A stretch of DNA of 12,729 bases. It comes from Oscillospiraceae bacterium. GTDB taxonomy: Bacteria > Bacillota > Clostridia > Oscillospirales > Acutalibacteraceae. The notes under the pieces are model-generated. The model saw only the letters and a list, made by a program, of their open reading frames with translations, was not told the origin of the DNA and searched no databases. The translations under genes were made by a program, and so were the position numbers. The stretch lies in assembly GCA_009779455.1 (NCBI GenBank), contig WREG01000037.1:1-12729 (forward strand), given 5' to 3'. Below are positions 5,119 through 11,703 of this stretch, in pieces (position 1 is the stretch's first letter; the number at the start of each line of letters is the position of its first letter).

Positions 5119-6381
5119 ATGAAACCTTTGAAAGATTTTACTCCCGCCCAAAAAGAAGCGTTAAAAACAGAGACGCAAAAAAGATACGATAATTTTTCAG
5201 CCGAAAAATTGAATATTGATATGTCGCGGGGGAAGCCCGGCCCGGATCAGCTTGATTTGTCGGAAAAACTGCTGACGGCCGTTTCCGGCGCGAACGACTA
5301 TAAAAGCGAAAACGGTTTTGACTGCCGGAATTACGGCCTTCTGACGGGCATCCCGGAATGCATAAGGCTGTTCGCGGAGCTTTTTGAGGCCCCGGAAAAT
5401 AATGTGATAATTGGCGGGAACTCGTCCCTTGAGCTTATGTTCGATTATATTTCCCAGTGCGTGACGAACGGGGCGGGCGGAAAACCGTGGGGGCAGCTGC
5501 CCGAGGTTAAATTCATCGCCGTAACCCCCGGCTACGACAGGCATTTCGCCATAGCGGAATATTTCGGGATAAAAATGATAAACGTGCCGATTTTAAGCGG
5601 CGGGCCGGATATGGATATGGTAGAGGGGCTTATAAAGGATGAAAGCGTAAAGGGTATGTTCTGCGTGCCGAAGTATTCAAATCCCGACGGCATATCATAT
5701 TCTGACGAAACGGTGAAAAGGCTCGCGGAAATGCGCCCCGCCGCTTCGGATTTCAGGGTCATTTGGGATAACGCCTATATGGTCCACGGCCTTTATGAAA
5801 ACGACGACGACAAACTTTTGAATGTGTTTGACGAAGCGAAAAAACACGGGAATGAGGATATTTTCGTTATGTTCGCCTCAACGTCCAAAATAACCTTCCC
5901 CGGCGCAGGGGTATCCGCGCTGGCGGCCTCGGACGCGAACATAAAAATGATAACGAAGCGCATGACTATGCAGATCATCAGCTACGACAAGCTGAACCAG
6001 CTAAGGTTTACAAAGGTTTTTAAAACATCGGATGATATAAAAGCCCATATGAGGCTCCACGCGGAAATTTTGAGGCCGAAATTCGCCGCCGTGCTTGAAA
6101 CCCTTGAAAAAGAGCTGGGCGGGCTTGGCATAGCAAGCTGGAACGTGCCGAAGGGCGGCTATTTCATAAGCCTTAACGTGGAAACGGGAAGCGCCAAAAA
6201 GGTTGGGGATCTATGCAAAAAAGCAGGGCTTATATTGACAAACGTGGGCGCGACCTTCCCCTACGGGATAGACGAAAACGACGCGAATATAAGGATAGCG
6301 CCGACCTTCCCGTCCCCGGCGGAATTGAAGAAAGCGGCGGAATTATTGTGCGTGGCGGTTAAGTTGGTTTGTCTTTCTTAA
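5119..6381 (+). CDS. Aminotransferase, probable aspartate aminotransferase of the Rv3722c type
   Basis: PLP enzyme of fold type I, likely exchanging amino groups between aspartate and 2-oxoglutarate. The N-terminal signature MSRGKPGPDQLDLS (35-48) is characteristic of the family Pfam names Aminotran_MocR, which contains the aspartate aminotransferases of Mycobacterium (Rv3722c) and Corynebacterium. Other marks are SNPDG (187-191), D217 in WDNAY for the pyridine nitrogen, and the PLP lysine K257 in ASTSKITFPGAG. The length of 420 aa fits that family. The start is the ATG at 5119-5121 after AGAAGGG (5101-5107, spacing 11); upstream in-frame starts overlap this site or the promoter. The gene is divergent from the aminotransferase-trpS operon. 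Substrate assignment rests on family resemblance only. No terminator is visible after the stop; the next promoter begins five bases later. Confidence 0.88.
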   Translation: MKPLKDFTPAQKEALKTETQKRYDNFSAEKLNIDMSRGKPGPDQLDLSEKLLTAVSGANDYKSENGFDCRNYGLLTGIPECIRLFAELFEAPENNVIIGGNSSLELMFDYISQCVTNGAGGKPWGQLPEVKFIAVTPGYDRHFAIAEYFGIKMINVPILSGGPDMDMVEGLIKDESVKGMFCVPKYSNPDGISYSDETVKRLAEMRPAASDFRVIWDNAYMVHGLYENDDDKLLNVFDEAKKHGNEDIFVMFASTSKITFPGAGVSALAASDANIKMITKRMTMQIISYDKLNQLRFTKVFKTSDDIKAHMRLHAEILRPKFAAVLETLEKELGGLGIASWNVPKGGYFISLNVETGSAKKVGDLCKKAGLILTNVGATFPYGIDENDANIRIAPTFPSPAELKKAAELLCVAVKLVCLS

Positions 6382-6385
6382 TCTT

Positions 6386-6414
6386 TTATCATAAAATAAA
6401 TTGTATGTTATAAT
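6386..6414 (+). promoter_or_regulatory. Promoter in front of the zinc-ribbon gene
   Basis: A perfect TATAAT (6409-6414) preceded by TGT (extended -10) lies 17 bases after TTATCA (6386-6391, 4 of 6 to the consensus). Transcription would begin near 6421, about 40 bases before the small ORF. Confidence 0.6.
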
Positions 6415-6460
6415 ATATAAAGTATTTTATATTTATTATATTAAACATAACTAAAACACG

Positions 6461-6613
6461 ATGAAAGAGATACAAATAATGTATTGTGAAAAGTGTCATG
6501 AAGAAGTAGTTTTTGACAGTAATGCAATTTGCCCAAAATGTAAAGAACAAGTCAGTGATTGGGATGAGAATGATTGGGCTACATGGAGAGCGACTGATCC
6601 AGGCAACTTTTAA
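6461..6613 (+). CDS. Small zinc-ribbon protein (50 aa), function unknown
   Basis: The 50-residue product has two CxxC pairs, C9-x2-C12 and C24-PK-C27, that form a textbook zinc ribbon, followed by an acidic, tryptophan-rich tail with W34, W39 and W42 that ends in DPGNF. I do not recognise a named family. The reading frame is open from ATG to TAA, and its AT-rich codon choice (AAA, GAA, TGT, ACA) differs from the GC-richer neighbours, which suggests a separate origin. A strong extended -10 promoter lies about 40 bases upstream. The ribosome site is weak; an alternative start is the ATG at 6479-6481, which would leave only two residues before the first zinc cysteine. It stands alone between the aminotransferase gene and the second palindromic element. 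The protein could bind zinc and a partner protein or nucleic acid, but its role is unknown. Confidence 0.6.
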   Translation: MKEIQIMYCEKCHEEVVFDSNAICPKCKEQVSDWDENDWATWRATDPGNF

Positions 6614-6650
6614 AACCTTCTTCGATATATTTACAAAATAAAATCCCGCA

Positions 6651-6729
6651 GTAGGGGACGCCGCCCTCGGCGTCCCGTCTACAGCAAGATTTCATCTAAT
6701 TTCGGGACGCCGAGGGCGGCGTCCCCTAC
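6651..6729. repeat. 79-bp REPIN-like palindromic element, copy 2
   Basis: Perfect 27-base inverted arms (6651-6677 and 6703-6729) with a 25-base loop; the ends are again GTAGGG and CCCTAC and the length is again exactly 79 bp. The left half alone forms a hairpin: 6655-6663 pairs with 6668-6676 around a CCCT tetraloop, and GTAG (6651-6654) pairs with CTAC (6679-6682) past a 2-base bulge. The arm core (GGGACGCCG) differs from copy 1, so the architecture and ends are kept while the stem sequence has diverged. The next bases, AGGGTG, are the best ribosome site for ispF. No T-run follows, so a terminator role is unlikely. No promoter was clear in 6614-6650. Confidence 0.85.
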
Positions 6730-6746
6730 AGGGTGCAGATTATTTA

Positions 6747-7226
6747 ATGATTATGCGTATTGGAACCGGCTACGACGCCCACAGGTTCGCCGAAAACCGC
6801 GATTTGGTATTGGGCGGCGTGAAAATAGAATACGAAAAAGGGCTTCTGGGGCATTCGGACGCGGACGTTCTGCTCCACGCCGTAAGCGACGCCCTGCTAG
6901 GCGCGGCGGCGCTGGGGGATATAGGGAAATATTTTCCGGATACCGACACAAAATATAAAGGCGCGGACAGTCTGGATATGCTTGCGGCGGTTGCGGAGCT
7001 AATTTTTGATAACGGATACAGGATAGCAAATATTGATTCCACCGTAATCGCCCAGGAGCCGAAATTATCCCCGTATATTGACGAAATGCGCGTAAATATC
7101 GCCCGCGCCTGCGGCATTGATATAGGTTCGGTAAGCGTCAAGGCCACAACGGAGGAAAAAATGGGCTTTACCGGGAGGCTGGAAGGGGTTTCGGCGCAGG
7201 CGGCTGTATTAATTCATAATTCATAA
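6747..7226 (+). CDS. ispF: 2-C-methyl-D-erythritol 2,4-cyclodiphosphate synthase
   Basis: Cyclises CDP-methylerythritol phosphate, with release of CMP, in the MEP route to isoprenoids; a cytoplasmic trimer with active sites at subunit borders. Metal ligands D10 and H12 (GTGYDAHRF) and H44 (GHSDADVLLHAVSDALLG) are present, as are the DIGKYFPDTD loop (58-67) and the CDP-binding ATTEEKMGFTGR block (133-144). Length 159 is normal. Two starts are possible: ATG 6747 (11 bases after AGGGTG) or ATG 6753, which gives the family-typical MRIG N-terminus but a 17-base gap. The last four residues (IHNS) and the stop are written by the left arm of an AT-rich palindrome, so the tail is not conserved sequence. 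The gene is followed by cdaA 45 bases on, in the same direction. Confidence 0.95.
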   Translation: MIMRIGTGYDAHRFAENRDLVLGGVKIEYEKGLLGHSDADVLLHAVSDALLGAAALGDIGKYFPDTDTKYKGADSLDMLAAVAELIFDNGYRIANIDSTVIAQEPKLSPYIDEMRVNIARACGIDIGSVSVKATTEEKMGFTGRLEGVSAQAAVLIHNS

Positions 7227-7254
7227 TTTATTCAGCAATTATGAATTATGCATT
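7211..7254. repeat. AT-rich palindrome across the ispF stop codon
   Basis: Arms of 18 bases (7211-7228 and 7237-7254) with one mismatch and an 8-base loop. The arms are built of the iterated word AATTCAT/ATGAATT. The left arm encodes the final codons and stop of ispF. The right arm holds an ATG (7248) that is in frame with cdaA but lacks a ribosome site. Confidence 0.75.
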
Positions 7255-7271
7255 ACGAATTGAGGTATAAA

Positions 7272-8144
7272 ATGGACGCAATTTTGGAATTCTTCACCAA
7301 TTTAACGCACGGCTTCATTGATGTTATGTCGGCTTTTAATTTCCCAGGGGATTTGCTTGACGTTTTGCTGGTCGCCGCGCTGATATACGGCCTTATCGTA
7401 CAGCTGAGGAAAACGCAATCCGTCCAGATAATAAAGGGGATAGCGCTTGTGGGCGCGATTTACGCCGTGGTCGTATTGGTCAGGATGCCCGCGAGCAGCC
7501 TTATTTTCAACAGGATGTTCAACGATATGCTGGTTATACTGGTTGTTATCTTCGCCCCTGAAATAAGGCAGGCGCTGGAGCGCGTCGGGCAGAGCAAATT
7601 AAAGGATATCCCGCTTTTCGGCCAGTCCTCGGGCAGCGAGGCTTTTATGGCCGAAACCGTGGAGGCCGTGACTCAGGCAGCCGATTCCATGAGCGGCGAC
7701 AGCGTCGGTTCGCTCATGGTTTTGCAAAGAAAATCGAATTTGGGCGATTTTATAAAAATGAGCGCGCCGGTCGACAGCCTTGTCACTTCCGAAATGCTTA
7801 AAAACATATTTTTCCCAAGCTCCCCATTGCATGACGGCGCGGTTATAATATCCGAAAGCAGGATAATAGCGGCCCGCTGCATAATCCCGATAAAAAACGA
7901 CAGGCAGATATCCGACAACGTTGGGACGCGGCACAGGGCGGCGCTTGAAATAGCCTGCACAAGCGACGCCGTTGCCGTGGTTACAAGCGAGGAAACGGGA
8001 ATAATATCAATAGCCTGCGACGGCGAGCTTGTCCGCGACGTAACGCGGGACGAGCTGCGTGAAAAACTCCTGAGCCTTATGACCTCGAATGAAGGCGACA
8101 GCTCTGATTCTGCTAAAAAAAGAAGACGGAAAAAAACACGGTAA
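7272..8144 (+). CDS. cdaA: Diadenylate cyclase CdaA (c-di-AMP synthase)
   Basis: Makes cyclic di-AMP from two ATP at the membrane; in Bacillota this messenger controls potassium and osmolyte transport and cell-wall stability. Three hydrophobic segments at about residues 30-45, 52-71 and 86-96 are the CdaA membrane anchor, the last running into the conserved FAPEIRQALE. The DisA_N catalytic domain carries the DGA motif at 188-190 (SPLHDGAVI) and RHR at 220-222 (GTRHRAALEI), both needed for catalysis. The protein of 290 aa ends in a very basic tail (KKRRRKKTR). The start is the ATG at 7272-7274, six bases after GAGG; an in-frame ATG at 7248 lies in a palindrome without a ribosome site. cdaR follows 48 bases downstream, the standard arrangement; glmM, often third, is not here. 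Confidence 0.96.
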   Translation: MDAILEFFTNLTHGFIDVMSAFNFPGDLLDVLLVAALIYGLIVQLRKTQSVQIIKGIALVGAIYAVVVLVRMPASSLIFNRMFNDMLVILVVIFAPEIRQALERVGQSKLKDIPLFGQSSGSEAFMAETVEAVTQAADSMSGDSVGSLMVLQRKSNLGDFIKMSAPVDSLVTSEMLKNIFFPSSPLHDGAVIISESRIIAARCIIPIKNDRQISDNVGTRHRAALEIACTSDAVAVVTSEETGIISIACDGELVRDVTRDELREKLLSLMTSNEGDSSDSAKKRRRKKTR

Positions 8145-8192
8145 CTCCCTATTCTTAACTCTCAATTCAAACAAGGTGGACAGAAAGATAAT

Positions 8193-9497
8193 ATGTACGA
8201 AATGAAAGACGAACAGGAAAAAAAGTTTTTATTAAAAAATTTGCTTGCCGACAACAAAGCGGTGTTTTTCATATCGCTTTTGGCGGCGTTCAGCCTTTGG
8301 ATATGGGTCTCGGTTTACGCCAGCCCCGAAGCAGAGAGGATCGTCGCCAACGTCAAGGTGAACATCGACATAGACGAAAAAAGCATCCCTGCCCAGATGG
8401 GGCTTCAGATTTTCGGAAACAAAGAATTTGATGCGAACGTTACGGTTACCGGCCCGAAATATTTGATCAGCGAAACCGCGCTGTCGGCGGCGGATATTAT
8501 AATCGTGCCGCAGTATAATACCGTGACGGGCCCGGGCGGCACGAGGGTGCAGCTGACGGCCGCCCTTGTCAACGAAAACCGTAATATAAAGCTTGTCAGC
8601 CTTTCCCCCGCGACAATATCTTTATATTTCGATACCGAAAAAGAAGCCGAATTTACTATCGTGCCGGATATCGTGCCGGATATTGAAAATATCGCGGAAA
8701 TCGGTTTTATAAGCGAAAACCCGGTTCTTTCCGCAAGCTCTGTTACAGTTAAGGGGGCGGCGTCTGAAGTCGCGAAAATAAGCAAGGTGTCCGCACGCGT
8801 CATCGTAGACGAAATCTTGGGGTCCACGCAATCTTATCCCGCCGAGCTTATACCTGTTGACAAAAACGGCAATGAGGTTGAATATACGGACTTGGAGCTG
8901 AGCGTGGCAAGCGTTGCCGTGACGATACCTATAAAGAAAAAAATGCAGCTTCCGGCCACGGTCGATTTTATAAATTCACCGATAAAATACTTAACGGAGC
9001 CGCTGCCCTTTACGGTAAGCCCCGTAACCGCGAATATTGCGGTATTGCCCGAAACAGCTGCCGATTTGTTGGATTTTTCAGCGGGCAGCGTGGACTTCGC
9101 GAACATCGACAGCACGGTCAACACAATAAAACTACCCGTTTCAGAATTAAAGGACATCACCGTCCTTGATGATATTACGGAATTTGCCGCGACAATAGAC
9201 GCAAGGGGCATGTCAAAGAAATTGTTCAATGTATCCCTTGAAAATATAGATTTTTTAAACAAACCGGATAACGTGAACGTTGCGCCCGTGGCCGGGGAGA
9301 TCAAAAACGTGGCGGCGGTGGGCCCCGAACATTCCGTTTCGGTGCTTGATGCCGGCGGGATTTACGTTGAGGTGGATTTGGCGGACATTGACCTGATTTC
9401 AAACGCCCCTATAAAGGTCAAAGCCAATATTTATGTAAAATCAGTCAACGATTGCTGGTGCTTCGGGCAGTATATGATAGAAATAAAAGTTGAGTAA
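8193..9497 (+). CDS. cdaR: CdaA regulator, YbbR-domain protein
   Basis: Extracytoplasmic partner of CdaA that modulates c-di-AMP synthesis. One membrane segment at residues 23-42 (AVFFISLLAAFSLWIWVSVY) follows a short charged cytoplasmic N-terminus. The rest is four YbbR repeats of about 80-90 residues, roughly 50-135, 150-240, 250-335 and 345-434; recurring elements are VTVTGP-like or VTVKGA-like strands and proline-rich SPxT turns. The length of 434 aa fits a four-repeat CdaR. The start is ATG 8193 with AAGGTGGA (8173-8180) 12 bases upstream; an ATG three codons later is an alternative. The 48-base spacer after cdaA contains a word (TTCTTAACTCTCAATTC) that recurs in inverted form at the end of the lipoprotein gene. 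glmM does not follow. Confidence 0.92.
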   Translation: MYEMKDEQEKKFLLKNLLADNKAVFFISLLAAFSLWIWVSVYASPEAERIVANVKVNIDIDEKSIPAQMGLQIFGNKEFDANVTVTGPKYLISETALSAADIIIVPQYNTVTGPGGTRVQLTAALVNENRNIKLVSLSPATISLYFDTEKEAEFTIVPDIVPDIENIAEIGFISENPVLSASSVTVKGAASEVAKISKVSARVIVDEILGSTQSYPAELIPVDKNGNEVEYTDLELSVASVAVTIPIKKKMQLPATVDFINSPIKYLTEPLPFTVSPVTANIAVLPETAADLLDFSAGSVDFANIDSTVNTIKLPVSELKDITVLDDITEFAATIDARGMSKKLFNVSLENIDFLNKPDNVNVAPVAGEIKNVAAVGPEHSVSVLDAGGIYVEVDLADIDLISNAPIKVKANIYVKSVNDCWCFGQYMIEIKVE

Positions 9498-9505
9498 ATT
9501 TTGTT

Positions 9506-9556
9506 TAATGAATAATGAATGATGAATAATTATTAATTATCATTAATTATTCATTA
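9506..9556. repeat. AT-rich nested palindrome between cdaR and lipoprotein gene
   Basis: TAATGAATAAT (9506-9516) pairs with ATTATTCATTA (9546-9556), and inside it AATGAT (9518-9523) pairs with ATCATT (9539-9544), enclosing the self-complementary AATAATTATT. It is made of iterated AATGA/AATAAT words, similar in kind to the palindrome after ispF. It occupies most of the 79-base spacer; no promoter could be separated from the repeat. Confidence 0.65.
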
Positions 9557-9576
9557 TAATGAAACAGGTATAATAA

Positions 9577-10947
9577 ATGAACATATTTAACAAGTTTAAC
9601 ATTATAATAATTATAGCGGCGGTGTTGATTCTTTCCGGCTGCTCCGCCGTTTCCCCGGCCCCTGCCGAGAGGCTTATACGAGCGCCTAAGCTTACGGGGG
9701 AAAACGCGCTCCTGCAAAAGGCGTTCGAGGGCGCTGTCGGGAAGGATATAGTGCTGAAAACGCCTCTGTCGGGAAGTTACCGTTCGGCTTATGTTTTATA
9801 TGATTTTGACGGCGGCGAAACCCCGGAAACGTTTGCTTTCGTATTTTACGCGGAACGGGACAACGAATTTGTCGCGCGGATGAATGTTTTAAAACGGTTT
9901 GAAAACGGATGGGAATCAATTTTTGACGACGCGGGATACGGCAGCGAGGTTTACGAGATAAGCTTCGCGGATATGAACGGCGGCGGTTATAAAGAAGTCA
10001 TAGTCTCATGGAAATTAATGGACGCGAAAAGCAATAAATATGTTTATGTATACTGTTATGACAAAAACGGCGAAGCGAAAGGGGACGCTTTTAAGAAAAT
10101 ACTCGCGGAGCAGTTTACCGTAATGCTTCCGATTGATTTAAGCGGCGGCGGCAAAACCGAAATATTTACGGCTGTCCTTGATACAAGCCAAACCCGCCCG
10201 ACGGCGGTTGCGAAATTGCTGGGTATCGACAAAAACAATAAATTTACTCTTTTGGGGAGCGTAAACCTTGATGCGTCGGCAAGCAGCTACATGGATATAA
10301 AAACGGACGAAAAAGACGGCGTAAAACGCTTGTATTTAGACGGGTTCAAAGGCGAAAACCAGATGCTTACGGAGATAATTTATTGGGACAAGGAAAAAGG
10401 CAGGCTGGTTTCGCCGCTTTATAACCCGAAGTCGGCGTCCGTGACGGAAACCTTAAGGCCGAGAGGCGCGGAATGCGTGGATATCAACGGTGACAAAATA
10501 ATAGAGGTGCCTTCTTTCATCTCTATGCTTAATTCTTATTGCGTATATTCCGCCGCGGAAAGCAAAGCGCCGCTTATAATGAATGTATGGTCTCAGTATA
10601 AAGACGGGGAGCTTGTGCCCATAGTCCGCTATATCGAAGACGGGATGAAAAAATACCGTTTTTCGATACCGTATGAATGGCTGGACAAAATTGCCGTTGA
10701 AACGGACGCGAATACCGGGGTAACGACGTTTTCGCAGCTCGACACGACGGATGTGAACAATTCGCAGCTTTTTGAAATTTATTATTATACCGCGGAGCAA
10801 TGGGACGCGCTGGCGGATAAAACCAAACTGGCGGAACTGGAAAGCTCCGACAAAGAAACCGTAGTTTTCAGAATAACCCCCTTGGGCGCGAAATTCGGCG
10901 TAACGGCAAACAAGGTTAAAGAACACTTTATGAGAATTGAGAATTAA
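9577..10947 (+). CDS. Lipoprotein with VCBS/FG-GAP-like repeats
   Basis: The N-terminus is a lipoprotein signal peptide: Lys6, a hydrophobic core at 9-19 with five isoleucines in a row, and lipobox L-S-G-C with lipidated C22, so the protein should sit on the outer face of the membrane. Four Asp/Gly-rich turns recur, DFDGGETPE (76-84), DMNGGGYKE (132-140), DLSGGGKTE (187-195) and DINGDKIIE (302-310). Each leads into a hydrophobic strand, as in calcium-binding VCBS or FG-GAP propeller blades. Residues from about 320 to 456 form a separate C-terminal region that I do not recognise. Specific function is unknown. The ribosome site is poor (AGG about 9 bases upstream). The response-regulator gene starts 2 bases after the stop, so the two are surely cotranscribed and perhaps act together as an envelope sensor and regulator (inference). 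Confidence 0.8.
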   Translation: MNIFNKFNIIIIIAAVLILSGCSAVSPAPAERLIRAPKLTGENALLQKAFEGAVGKDIVLKTPLSGSYRSAYVLYDFDGGETPETFAFVFYAERDNEFVARMNVLKRFENGWESIFDDAGYGSEVYEISFADMNGGGYKEVIVSWKLMDAKSNKYVYVYCYDKNGEAKGDAFKKILAEQFTVMLPIDLSGGGKTEIFTAVLDTSQTRPTAVAKLLGIDKNNKFTLLGSVNLDASASSYMDIKTDEKDGVKRLYLDGFKGENQMLTEIIYWDKEKGRLVSPLYNPKSASVTETLRPRGAECVDINGDKIIEVPSFISMLNSYCVYSAAESKAPLIMNVWSQYKDGELVPIVRYIEDGMKKYRFSIPYEWLDKIAVETDANTGVTTFSQLDTTDVNNSQLFEIYYYTAEQWDALADKTKLAELESSDKETVVFRITPLGAKFGVTANKVKEHFMRIEN

Positions 10948-10949
10948 AC

Positions 10950-11657
10950 ATGAAAACTATATTGATAGCGGAAGACGAAGCCCCCATCCGCGAGCTTATA
11001 TCATATAATTTGAAACTGGGCGGCTACAACGTTATTGAGGCCGAAAACGGCCTGCGGGCCATAGAGCTTTACGGCGAAGCGGCCGATGAAATCGATGTTG
11101 TGCTTTTGGATATCATGATGCCGCTTCTCGACGGCCTTGAAGTCCTAAGGCGCATAAGGCTTATAAACAACAATGTGGGGATAGTGATGGTTTCGGCGAA
11201 AACCCAGGAAATGGACAAGGTAAACGGCCTTTTGGGAGGGGCTGACGACTATATCTCAAAGCCGTTCTCCCCGGCGGAGCTGATGGCGAGGGTGGACGCC
11301 GTTTACAGGCGGGTTTCCGTAAGCCGCGAGATCGTTTCCAAAAATGCCGACAAGCTTGACATAATAACCCACGGGGATTTCGTTTTCAACCTGCGGAACA
11401 GGACGCTTACGAAAAACAATGCCCTCGTTGACCTTACCCAGGTTGAATTTCAGATTATGGAGCTGTTTTTTACAAACCCGAACGCCGCGCTGGAAAGGAA
11501 AGCCATATTGGACCACGTGTGGGGAACCTCATATTACGGCGACGAAAAGGTAGTTGACGTAAATATAAGAAGGCTGCGCATGAAGCTGGAGGACGACCCG
11601 TCGAACCCGCGCTATCTGACCACTATCTGGGGGATAGGGTATAAATGGATACCATAA
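10950..11657 (+). CDS. OmpR/PhoB-family response regulator
   Basis: Two-component transcription factor. The receiver domain (1-120) has the acidic pair E8-D9, the phosphoacceptor D54 in VVLLDIMMP, S82 in VMVSAK, and K104 in YISKPF with Y101; all switch residues are present, so it should be phosphorylated by a kinase. The C-terminal winged helix (about 135-235) includes LTQVEFQIMELFF and the recognition region VDVNIRRLRMKLEDD, ending TTIWGIGYKW, like PhoB, ResD and WalR. Length 235 is standard. The start lies 2 bases after the lipoprotein stop with only a weak GAG, suggesting translational coupling. No histidine kinase gene follows, although one usually does; the partner is elsewhere, or the lipoprotein context reflects another input. 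Its targets are unknown. Confidence 0.95.
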   Translation: MKTILIAEDEAPIRELISYNLKLGGYNVIEAENGLRAIELYGEAADEIDVVLLDIMMPLLDGLEVLRRIRLINNNVGIVMVSAKTQEMDKVNGLLGGADDYISKPFSPAELMARVDAVYRRVSVSREIVSKNADKLDIITHGDFVFNLRNRTLTKNNALVDLTQVEFQIMELFFTNPNAALERKAILDHVWGTSYYGDEKVVDVNIRRLRMKLEDDPSNPRYLTTIWGIGYKWIP

Positions 11658-11689
11658 AATGATGGATTAAGCGGTAGGAAACAGAGATT

Positions 11690-11695
11690 AGGAGG
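11690..11695 (+). promoter_or_regulatory. Strong ribosome binding site of the restriction-modification gene
   Basis: A consensus AGGAGG lies 8 bases before the ATG at 11704 and fixes that start. It is the best ribosome site in the window. No separate promoter could be assigned with confidence in the 46-base spacer behind the response regulator. Confidence 0.8.
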
Positions 11696-11703
11696 CATAT
11701 AAA

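Noticed and set aside
7248..7271. ATG at 7248 as start of cdaA
   Set aside because: It lies in the right arm of an AT-rich palindrome with no ribosome site; the ATG at 7272 has GAGG six bases upstream and gives the usual CdaA N-terminus.
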